This document shows, piece by piece, positions 1 through 9,239 of a stretch of DNA of 64,000 nucleotides. This stretch comes from Rhizomys pruinosus (Eukaryota > Chordata > Mammalia > Rodentia > Spalacidae): positions 384,145 through 448,144 of the forward strand of contig VZQC01008065.1 in NCBI GenBank assembly GCA_009823505.1, in the 5' to 3' direction. The notes beneath the pieces were generated by a model, which was given only the letters and a program-made list of their open reading frames with translations, was not told the origin of the DNA and ran no database searches. The position numbers were made by a program, and so were the translations under genes. The first letter of the stretch is position 1. Each line of letters opens with the position of its first letter.

Positions 1-767
1 CAGAAACAAGTAATCTTTTAACTTTCAGGTTAAAATTCTTGGCTTCTACACAAATCTTTTTGTTTGTTGTAGAATGTGAAGTACAGTTGTATGTTATTTT
101 TGATATCCCATTTTGTCCTTTTTATAACTTCACATACAAGATTTTTCTTAACTTTATTTTATATTTCTGGCTTCTATTCTGTATTTTAACAATAGGTACA
201 AAGTTGAATTCTTCCTTAGTTTTCGTCCACAACTTTTATCTTGCCATTTTACTTGCTTTCATTAGGTAATTTAATTAAATATAATATCCTAAGAAAAAAG
301 TACAAAATGTTTCAGATTTAAGAATGTATACATTTTACACATATTTATCATTCCATGACTATCACTTGTATAATTACTTGTTTAAATCTAGTGAAGGTAT
401 AGTGTCACCAGGACTGTGTTTCTAATTCATGACAAAACCATGTCCAGTTGACATGTTTGTCCTCTCACTCTTCTTTTCAGATGAGGCCCTCGTTGTTATC
501 CCAATACTATATAAGAGGCAATAGAGGTCTTTTCCTTTTAAAAACTTAAAACTGTATTATCTCTATGTTCATATGTACATATATTTTACAAATTTTACAT
601 TAGTAGTCCCAGGAGTACAATATTTCCCATTAATCATTTGGAGTGTAAGTTTACAGGGTTGGCTATTTCTGACACTAATAGAAATAGTATTTCATGATTT
701 AATTATGTATTAACTTCTTCCATCTGCTCCCATTTCCTGGTCTGGAATTTCTACTGTTTACATGTTA

Positions 768-769
<2 letters not shown>

Positions 770-806
<37 letters not shown>
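770..806. repeat. (TA)n microsatellite
   Basis: An uninterrupted alternating AT run of about 37 bases in AT-rich sequence. Confidence 0.95.
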
Positions 807-808
<2 letters not shown>

Positions 809-1099
809 CCTGAAATATTTCTCCATTTATTTTTTTAAGATTTTTTTACGTATCTGTTATATTTATCTTATTACTGAATTATTTATTTTGAGATATGTTT
901 ATTTATTTCTATAAAATATTGTTTATATAGTATTGAAACATCTTTACTGATTTTTCCTACTGGGTATATATATATTCCCTGGTGTCTTTTGATTCTTTAT
1001 CTCAAATGATCATTGGTTTTGTAACTCTGGAAGCTGAAATTGTCAGATACATTTTTATTTTCAACCTTTCATTGGAGTATAGTTTTAATTCTGAAATAT

Positions 1100-1116
1100 T
1101 CTCTCTCTCGCTCTCT

Positions 1117-1156
<40 letters not shown>

Positions 1157-1165
1157 TCACTCTCT
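1100..1165. repeat. (CT)n microsatellite
   Basis: About 66 bases of almost pure CT repeat, interrupted by single CG, TT, CC and CA steps. It translates to Ser/Leu runs that are not a protein signal. Confidence 0.95.
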
Positions 1166-2337
1166 AAGCTAAAGATATTGGAATGGGCTGGAAGAGAAAT
1201 TTGGTTCTTGGTACAGAACAGTTTCCAAATAAATATTTAGTCCATGACTGCACCGATTGAGGCAAAGATTTACCTAAGGAAAAAATCAAATAACATGATA
1301 AGAAGAGTTTAGGATCAAGGAAAATTAATTTATTAGTTTGTCCTGCTCTTAGTATCTACAGGTTCTGTTTAAAAATTACTCAAACATATGTCTTGACTCC
1401 AGTATAGTCTGGAAAAATCCAACATATGCATCCTGTTGTTCTAATCTTGGGCACAGGCCAGCTTTTGCTTTAACACCCAGATCTCTGGACTTCCCTCTTA
1501 TCTCAGCATGGCTGGGAGCTCTACAAATTGCACCATGCCCATTCACTCTACATTGAGACCATCTGAAGTCCCTAGCACTGCTGCAGGGTTAGATTTCTTT
1601 GCCATTTAATTGGGGCCCAGAGCTTTCCAGACTGTCTGAATGTGCCTGAATCATGCCTGTGCACGATGGTGAGCTTTTCACATTATGCCATAAGCTTCAT
1701 TGGGATCACTTACTCCCACTGCTCCAGCACTAGGCTTCCTGGTCATTTACTAGACTGGCCGACAATAACTGAATCCAGCATCTTCCTAGCAAACTTTCCA
1801 AATCCTGTGCCTGCTTGCTAAAGGGACCAAGATCTTAGGAAGAAATCTGAGAGCATCAGATTGTCTCCTGACCTGGGCCTCTGGGCAAACTCCTAAGCAG
1901 CTGGACTAGAGCCTCTTTGCCCCTCCAATGTCAAATCAAAAGAGAAACCAGAAGCACATTGACCAAGCAGCTTTTCATACCCAATAAGAAAACAACCAAG
2001 GCACCCTCATAGTGATTACAAAGAGAATCAGATATCAACTCAAAATGGAAGGCTTGATTCTCACACCAGAATCACAAACAAGAGAAGAAATCCACATACC
2101 AAAACCACCAAAAATAATAAGAAATCTACATGCCAAAATACACCAAAAAAAATAATATGAGAAACCCAAATAATTTCTCATTACTAAACACTGCCAGACA
2201 GAGTGAAGTGTTCTACAATGAGAATCCCCTAGAGATAACCCAGACACGAATTTAAAGAACAATCATAAGCATTATCAAAATAGATTCAACAAATTCAAAG
2301 AACACACCAGAAAATCAAAGAACTTTAAAACAAGGCT

Positions 2338-2781
2338 ATGGATAAACTTTCGAATAATGAAATTTCACAAAAAAATATAGAAATATTGAAGAAAACCAAG
2401 ACTGAAATGAAAAGTGAAACATTCACTATTCCAATTAGAAATGACAGGAGAAAGCTTTGCAATAGAAAAAACGAAATGGAAAACAGAATGTCAAGAGTTG
2501 ACCCTAACATTGAAGAATTGGACCACTCAAGAAAAGTTATGAAAAAATTAAAAATGCATTAATAATATAAGCAGGAATTGTTGGACACCATGAAAAGATC
2601 AAATTTACACATCATTGATATCAGGAAGGAGAAGAATCTTAGGACAATGTTACTGACAGATCTTCAACAGGATTTTAGAAGAAAATATCACCAAAGAAAG
2701 ACATGCCCATACAAACACAAGAATCAAATAGAACACAAAATAGACAGGACAAAAAATGAAACTTACTATGGCATAACATAG
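2338..2781 (+). pseudogene. L1 ORF1 remnant
   Basis: Two adjacent frames (2338-2562 and 2578-2781) carry an ORF1-like lysine/glutamate-rich coiled-coil segment, then the start of the RNA-binding C-terminal part (L-D-T-M-K-R-S-N-L-H-I-I-D-I-R). Intact ORF1p is an RNA-binding trimer of roughly 350-370 residues. Here stops near 2562 and 2781 split it and much of the C-terminal domain is lost. It is clearly not functional. Confidence 0.7.
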
Positions 2782-3229
2782 TAAAAACACTAAACTTAGA
2801 GAGCAAACAGAGAATACTGAAACCTAAAAAAGAAAAAAAAATTCACATGTAAAGTATAACCTATCAAAATTACAGCAGATTTTTGAATACAAATGATGAA
2901 AGACAGAAGCCTGCACCAAAATATTCCTAGTTTTGAATGGCCATAGATGCCTACTGTGAATACTTTACCCAGAAGAAATAGCTACTGTAGTTGAAGGGGT
3001 AAGAAAAATCTTTTACCACCTAGATAAGCTGAGAGACTGTATGTCCACAAAAGTACAGATTTCAAGAATTCTTGAAGCAATACAATGAGCTAAAGAATGG
3101 AATGACTATACCTCAGTGGTAACAGAAAGAAATTAACTGAAAGTATAACTGTGGCACAACAAAGTTAGAGCAAGAATGCAAACAGAATTTAAAATGATGC
3201 AAACCAATACACATCTTTCAATGACGATA

Positions 3230-5900
3230 TTATATATCAATGGTCTGAACTCCCCAGTCAAAGGACATAGTTCGCTGAATGGATTAAGAAAGTAAATCTA
3301 TATTTTTTTTTCTGCAAGAAACCTGTTTCTCCTCCAAGGAAAGGTACTACCTTAAGGCGAAAGGATGAAAATAAATATTCCAAGTAAATGTCACTGGAAA
3401 ACAAGCAGGAGTCACAATTCTCATATGAGATGAAATAGATTTCAAATCAAAACTAATCACACAAGATAAAGAGGGTCACTTCATTATCATCAAAGGAACA
3501 ATTAACCAAGAAGGTATTATAATCATGAACACATATGCAGCAAACTCAGCTACACCCAACTTCATAAAAACATTACTACAGGACTTTATGACACAGATTA
3601 ATCCTAACTCACAAATAGTAAAGGGCTTCAGTACCTCACTGTCTCCATTACACTGGTTAACTGGACAAGAGAGATATCTGAATTAAACCAATAACATACA
3701 TCAAATGGACTTAACAGATAACCAGATAACTACCAATATTCTACCCAAACACCAAAGAATATACTTTCTATTCAGTACCCCATGGAAATATCTGCAAAAT
3801 TGACTACATAATGGAGTACAAAACAAACCTCAACAAATAAAAATTTTGAAATATTTTCATAAATTCTATCTGAGTGCAATATAATAAAGTTTAAAATCAA
3901 CACCAGAAGAAGTGTTAGTAACCACATGAACTATTGGAGGTTAAACAACATACTTCTGAATGATGAATGGGTCAAAGGAAAAATTAAGAAAGAAGTAAAA
4001 GTATTCCTGGAATTAAATGAAAAGAACAATACAACACAACAAAACATCTGGGACAATTTAAAGGCAATCATGAGAGGGAGGTTTTTAGATGTAAGTGCCT
4101 ACATTAAACAATCAGAAAAAGCACAAATAAAGGACTTAACAGTACAACTCAAGACACTTGAATGGTAACAACAAATGAAACCTAAACCCAGCAGACAAAA
4201 AGAAATAACAATAATCAGAGTATAAATTAATGAAATAGGAACAAAGGAAACAATACAAAGAATCAGTGAATTTATCTTTTCAAGGAAAAGATAAGCAAGA
4301 TAGATAGATTTTTAGCCTAGAAAATAATACAAAGAATCAGTGTCTATCTTGCTTTTCTATGAAAATGTAAGCAAGATAGACTTTTAGTCCAGTTAACCAA
4401 AAGAAAGAGCAACTCCAAATCAACAAAATCACAGATTAAAGGGGAATTATCACAAGAGACAAGTGAAAGGTCAAGAACATTATAAAGGAATACATTAAAA
4501 ACCTATTTAGAATGAAATTTGAAAACCTAAAAGATATTGATGTATATGAAAATCATGGGAATCACCAAAGCTAAATCAGGAAGAAATCAGCAGTTTATAC
4601 AGACCCAGATCATATAAGGAAGTTGGAAGAGTAATACAAAACCTCCCAACTAAACAACCACAGGTCCAGATGGATTTACAGCACAATATTATCAGATATT
4701 TAAAGAAGATCTATATCCGCTGCTACTTAAATTATTTAAAAGGATAGAAATAGAGTGAAAATTCCAAATTCCTTCTATGATGCCAACATTATTCTAATAC
4801 CAAAACCAGGTAATGATACAACCAATGAAGAAAATTATAAACACATATACTTAATGAAATATATTCAAAAAATTTCACAAAATACTTGCAAACCATACAC
4901 ACATCAAAAACATCATCCACAATCAAGTGAGGGTTATTCACGAGAAGCAGGGAGTGTTCAGTATATTTAATTCAATAAATGTCATAAGCCATGTAAATGG
5001 TGTTAAAGGCAAAATATCACTTGGAGATTTCAACAGATGCAGAAAAGTATTTGGACTAAATTCAACATACATTTATGTAAAAACTCCCAGAGGGAATTGA
5101 ACTAGAGGTAACATATAATTAAAACTATATACACCAAACCTATAGTCAACATCATCCTAAATGAAGCAAAACAAAACAAAACAAACAAAAAACTGTAAGC
5201 ATTCCCATTAATATCAGGAACCATAAAAAGGCTGCCCACTATGTCCACTCCTTTTTAATATAGTGATTGAAAGTTTTGCTAGAACAATATGACAAAAGAA
5301 GGAATTTAAAGGGACACTAATTGGAAAAGAACAAGTTAAATTATCCCTTTTTGCAGATGATGTGATATTATACCTAAGGCCAAAAATTCTACAAGAAAAC
5401 TCCTAGAAATGATTAACACTTTAGGCAAACTGGAAGGTTATAAAATTAACATACAGAAATCAGTAAGCAGCCTTTTGATATACCAATAACAAGCAAGTGG
5501 ACAAGGAGTGCATGGAAATCCTCAGATTCTCAATAGTCTCAGAAAAAGAAACAAACAAACAAAAAACCTCAGAGTAAACCTGACAAAGACCTTAAACAAC
5601 TCCACAATGCAAAATTTAAATCTTTAAAGAAAGAGATTGAGGAAGACAACAGAAGTTGGATTTACCATACTCATGAATTGGAAGAATTAATATTATGAAA
5701 ATGAGGATCCAACCAAAAGCCATTTATAGATTCAATGCAGTACCAATCAAAATTGTCACGAAATTCTTTAGAGAGTTAAAAAAAAATCCTGAAATACATA
5801 TGGAAACAGAAAATTCCCAGATAGCCAAAGTAACCCTGAGCAAAACAACAATGTGAGTGGATTACTATACTAGATTTCAACAAGTATTATAGAGCTATGT
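3230..5900 (+). pseudogene. L1 ORF2 remnant (endonuclease and reverse transcriptase)
   Basis: Recognisable segments in order are: endonuclease text near 3525-3800 (tyrosine/asparagine-rich, followed by a degraded L-T-G-Q-E-R motif), an open stretch at 3926-4168, reverse transcriptase fingers with [11 protein letters not shown] at about 4790-4825, and the palm FADD at 5350-5361. Frame changes occur every few hundred bases. A roughly 73-bp internal duplication lies at 4252-4396. The FADD is kept, but the protein cannot be made as one chain. Confidence 0.8.
4252..4396 (+). repeat. 73-bp tandem duplication with a 13-bp hairpin in L1 ORF2
   Basis: Both units begin with AATACAAAGAATCAGTG (about 4252 and 4325) and share the later GCAAGATAGA...TTTTAG..CAG text. 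The second unit also contains GTCTATCTTGCTT (4342-4354), which is the exact reverse complement of AAGCAAGATAGAC (4369-4381), with a 14-base loop. The first unit has only the downstream arm, so the upstream arm looks copied from it. Confidence 0.75.
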
Positions 5901-5905
5901 AGTAA

Positions 5906-6419
5906 GCAGTCAGTTCCAAGTTGAGACAGGCCATGGAGAAAGCAAGCACATGAAACCACAGCACAAGGACACATGGCAGGGTGCAAATTCAAAAGCAAAA
6001 TGACCATTTATTCAAATGCAACAGGCCATTATAGAGGAAGTATGACATCACCTTAAATGAACCTAAAGCAGTGGTTAAAGTATGTGCAACACTCATGTAA
6101 AATCAAGCAGACAAAATCCATCATAGAACTGACTAAATGGACAGCTGATCCCATTCTTATCTTAATAAACATTGCCAACTAATTCAGAGCGAGCAAAGTG
6201 TTCTTCCTATAGCGAGGGATTCTAAATAGGTTGACTGGACCTTAGTAATGAACTTCCACTAAGGAACATCTGGGAACACTAACTCAGCACAATAGGCTTT
6301 GACACAAATGACAGAATGGATGAATTCCAGTTTGGGAGCTATGGCAGGCTGCCTGTAGTGAAAGTCATATGATGAGGAATAATATTGATTGGGGACTGCA
6401 CAGAGCTTAGATCGAGGAT
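5906..6419. other. Unclassified sequence between two L1 copies
   Basis: Moderately GC-balanced sequence with no ORF or element I can name. It sits between the truncated end of one L1 and the 5' UTR of the next. It may be an LTR fragment or the distal 5' UTR of the downstream L1. Confidence 0.4.
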
Positions 6420-6734
6420 TTCCCAGGACCACCTGAAGCTAAACAGGCCCCCCCTCCCCACCTACTGGAATTGCTGAGGAAGTGTCCAAGTGGATTCTTT
6501 TGAGAACCTTCAGAACAAAAAGGGAAGAGTGAGTTAGAATTCCAATAGAAAGTCTAAAACTTAGACAAGTCAACACTCCATTAAACAAGGAGAAAAACAA
6601 ATCAAACAAAAAACGAAGGCATCTGAAGGAGGCAAGCAAAGCAAGCCTTCAAGACAGTGAAGAGGCATTTGGGATTCACATTGGAATACAGGCAAAGAGA
6701 AACCCACATACCAGGGACATGAGTAAGGGACAAC

Positions 6735-6947
6735 ATGGGAAAAGTGCAGGACAATCCCACACCAAGCTCTACAAACCCTGTGGGAGATTCCTACAGTGGG
6801 ATGCCCCTGGGGACAGCCCAGGACACAGATCTTAGAGGAACAATTTCAGACATATTCAAAGAAATCAAAGAATATAAAGAACAAGTCAGAGAACTAAGGA
6901 GAGAGAATGAAAAACTCAAGAAGGACCTAGAGAGAGAGAGAATTTGA
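6735..6947 (+). pseudogene. L1 ORF1 N-terminal and coiled-coil remnant
   Basis: Seventy residues with a low-complexity head, then T-A-Q-D-T-D-L-R-G-T-I-S-D-I-F and a K/E/R-rich heptad segment typical of the ORF1p coiled coil that makes the trimer. The same block (T-T-Q-D-T-D-I-R-R-T-I-L-D-I-L) occurs on the other strand at 51880-52200, which confirms the family. The frame breaks at 6947, and the coiled coil continues in other frames to about 7200. Confidence 0.85.
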
Positions 6948-7392
6948 CAAATGCCAGAAAGAAATACAGAGAGAAAATGACAAACTCTGGAAGGAAGTAG
7001 AAGCACTAAAAAAATCCCATGTTGAAAAAAAAAGGAAATCGACCAGTGAAGCAAAGAGCTACAGGAAGAGATTGAGAAGCTCCAAAAGGAAGTGGAATTA
7101 CTAAAGAAATCACAAGATGAAATGAAAAAGGAAATCAAACATTCATCCAATCAAGAGGAAAGGAATGGAAAAAAGCCTCAGAAGTAGAATGGAGGAAGCA
7201 GAACAAAGAATATAAGACCTGGAAGATAACACAGAACAACTAATAACCTCAAGTAAAGATTATAAAAATTTAAAATACACAAAAGTGGAACAACCAGGAA
7301 TTGTGGGACACTATGAAAAGATCAAACCTCTGCTTCATAGGGGTAGAGGAAGGAGAAGAATCCCAAGAGAATGGTATTGATCAGAATAATAG

Positions 7393-7742
7393 GTGAAAAT
7401 TTTGCCCAAACGAAAAAACGACAAACCAATACAAATACAAGAAGCACATAGAACTCCAAACAGAGAAGATCAGAAAAGAAACTTTCCATGCCATATCATA
7501 GTTAAAATGCTAGATGCCCAAAACAAAGACAAAATTCTGAAAGCCACAAGAGAAAAACAACAAGTTACATATAAAGGGAAACCCATCAGAATTACAACTG
7601 ACTTCTCAGTGCAAACTATGAAAACAAGAAGACCATGGAGCAAAGCACTTCCAGTGTTAAAGGACTATAGATGCCAATCCAGGTTACTATACCCTGCAAA
7701 AATGTTGATTATAGTTGAAGGAGCGAAAAAAACCTTCCATGA

Positions 7743-7801
<59 letters not shown>

Positions 7802-7866
7802 TTGAAGCAATTAAAAGGACAGAAGGAAGGAGAAACTATCCCCAAGAAACTAAAGAAAGAAAATAA
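7393..7866 (+). pseudogene. L1 ORF1 C-terminal domain with poly-lysine insert
   Basis: A 157-residue frame with the ORF1p RNA-binding C-terminus: R-T-P-N-R-E-D-Q-K-R, K-A-T-R-E-K-Q-Q-V-T-Y-K-G-K-P-I-R-I and C-Q-S-R-L-L-Y-P-A-K-M. After F-H-D-K the normal C-terminal helix is interrupted by a run of lysines encoded by 55 consecutive A's (7744-7798). The frame then resumes with I-L-E-A-I-K-R-T-E-G and closes at 7866. The sister copy at 51232-51645 has no such tract. Being in frame does not make it functional, because the N-terminal half is in a different frame. Confidence 0.85.
7744..7798 (+). repeat. (A)55 tract inside L1 ORF1
   Basis: Fifty-five consecutive A's. No SINE body is attached on either side, so this is an expanded internal A-tract rather than a retroposon tail. 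Homopolymers of this length are often mis-sized in assemblies. Confidence 0.9.
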
Positions 7867-8067
7867 TAATAAGCATAACTGACAGAGTGAAGACCCTATA
7901 CAAAAATGCAAATGATCATTAAGGTGAAAGGAAGCAATACATATCTTTCAGTTATAACGTTAAAAATTAATGGACTAGACACCCCAATCAAAAGACATTC
8001 ATAGACTGAATATTTAATGAAGAAAATGAAATAAAAAAAAAAAATACAAAGATACAATGAATAAAAA

Positions 8068-8240
8068 AGAGTCCGGGCATGGTGGCCACAAGAACATTTT
8101 TAATCTAGCACTACCATGGGAGCGCAGAGGCGTGGATCTTTGCTGACGTTCAAGGCAAGCCTGTCCACAGCGTAGTTCCAGGACCAGCTGGATTAAGGGA
8201 GACCCTGTCTTAAAAAAACAAAAAAAAAAAAAAAAAAATA
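8068..8240 (+). mobile_element. B1 SINE, plus strand (degenerate)
   Basis: It follows the B1 order: GGGCATGGTGGC, AATCTAGCAC, TTCAAGGCAAGCCTG, TAGTTCCAGGACCAGCTGG, GGGAGACCCTGTCT, then a poly-A tail. Short indels relative to other B1 copies in the window are numerous. It interrupts L1 ORF2. Confidence 0.85.
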
Positions 8241-8484
8241 AAGGACCTAGAATGGGAGGGATTGGATCTTAGGAAACAAAACCCATCTATTATGCTGTCT
8301 ACAAGAAACACATCTCATTGTCAAGGAAGGCACCACCTTAAAGGAAAGGATGGAAAAAAAAAATCATTCAAGCAAAGGGTACCAAAAGGAAAGCAGGTGT
8401 TACTGTTTTAATATCAGACAAAATAGACTTCAAAGTCAAAGAAATCAGAAGAGACAAACGAAGCTATTACATCTCTATCAAAGG

Positions 8485-8540
8485 AACAATTGACCATGGT
8501 CAATTGTTTCACAATCATGATTATTTCACAATCATGAATA
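8485..8540. repeat. 24-bp perfect palindrome next to a 17-bp tandem duplication
   Basis: Positions 8485-8508 read the same on both strands, centred on CCATGG. Directly after it, 8507-8523 and 8524-8540 are two copies of TTTCACAATCATGA-T/A-TA with one difference. The corresponding L1 sequence normally has a single copy of this text and no palindrome. Confidence 0.85.
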
Positions 8541-8854
8541 TATATGCACCAAACTTTGGTGCACCAAACTTTATAAAGAAAATTCTCGAAGACCTTAAGG
8601 CACAGATTAACCCCAATACACTCATAGTAGGGGTCTTCGGTACCCCACTGAGCATTTTGGACAGGTCAACTGGACAAAGAATAAACAGAGAAACATCTGA
8701 ACTGAATTTTATGTTACACCAAATTCACCCCCCAGACATCTACCAAGTATTCCACCTGAATAACAGAGAATACACTTTCTACTCAGCACCCCATGGAACA
8801 TTCTCCAAAATCGACCACTTACTGGGACACAGAAAAAAAAAACAAAACCCCTAA
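8504..8854 (+). pseudogene. L1 ORF2 endonuclease-domain remnant
   Basis: This 116-residue frame matches the apurinic-type endonuclease domain that nicks target DNA in L1 retrotransposition: N-I-Y-A-P-N-F-G-A-P-N-F-I, L-K-A-Q-I-N-P-N-T, S-I-L-D-R-S-T-G-Q-R and H-G-T-F-S-K-I-D-H-L-L-G-H. The metal-binding G-D-F-N block expected after N-P-N-T-L-I-V reads G-V-F-G here, so two catalytic-site residues are gone. The frame ends in a short lysine-rich run where the protein should continue. Confidence 0.85.
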
Positions 8855-9011
8855 CAACTACAAAAAAGGATTGATAATAATTTCATCGCATTCTGTCCAG
8901 TCCACGTTGCAATAAAAATATAACCCGGATTTAAAACCGTACTTATCTTACAAGAACATATGGAGACTAAAACAACAAACTTCCTGAATAATAATGGTCC
9001 AAGGAAGAACG

Positions 9012-9200
9012 AAAGAAAGAAATAAGCCAGGACATGGTGGCACAGACCACATTTTATTCCTAGCACTCCAGTGGGAGCAGAGGCGAGGGATCTTTGTAGT
9101 TCAAGGCAACTGTCTTACTAGCGTAGTTCCAGGACCAGCTGGGTATAGAGAGGATGACCCTGTCTTTCAAAAAAATTCCAAAAAAAAAAAAAAAAAAAAA
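9012..9200 (+). mobile_element. B1 SINE, plus strand (degenerate)
   Basis: GCCAGGACATGGTGGC, TTATTCCTAGCACTCCAG, TTCAAGGCAACTG, TAGTTCCAGGACCAGCTGGG and GACCCTGTCTTTC are followed by a run of A's. It sits inside L1 ORF2. The roughly 35 bases after its tail (GACCTAGAAGAGGGATTAAA...) resemble those after the B1 at 8068-8240 (GACCTAGAATGGGAGGGATT...). Confidence 0.85.
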
Positions 9201-9239
9201 GACCTAGAAGAGGGATTAAATCTCCTGGAAACAAACTGA

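Larger units (their letters stand above)
1..1439. other. AT-rich single-copy sequence, no gene seen
   Basis: I recognise no gene or transposable element here. The reading frames are short, hydrophobic and low-complexity, as expected from T-rich DNA. The stretch holds a TA microsatellite and a CT/TC microsatellite, listed separately. Confidence 0.6.
1440..5905 (+). mobile_element. Old L1 LINE, plus strand, degenerate
   Basis: The GC-richer 1440-1930 looks like an L1 5' UTR. ORF1 remnants lie at about 2338-2781, and ORF2 remnants run from about 3230 to 5905 in the order endonuclease, reverse transcriptase, C-terminal region. The catalytic loop still reads L-S-L-F-A-D-D-V-I-L-Y at 5341-5373, but many stops and frameshifts break the frame. 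The element stops at about 5905, in the part that normally reads 'ACTATAGGGCTATAG', so the last part of ORF2 and the 3' UTR are missing. It is more decayed than the L1s at 6.4-11.9 and 47.6-52.8 kb and so probably older. The 5' boundary is uncertain. Confidence 0.85.

Noticed and set aside
772..1165. TA and CT microsatellites as a CRISPR-like or satellite array
   Set aside because: They are simple dinucleotide repeats without spacers. CRISPR arrays are not expected in a mammalian genome.
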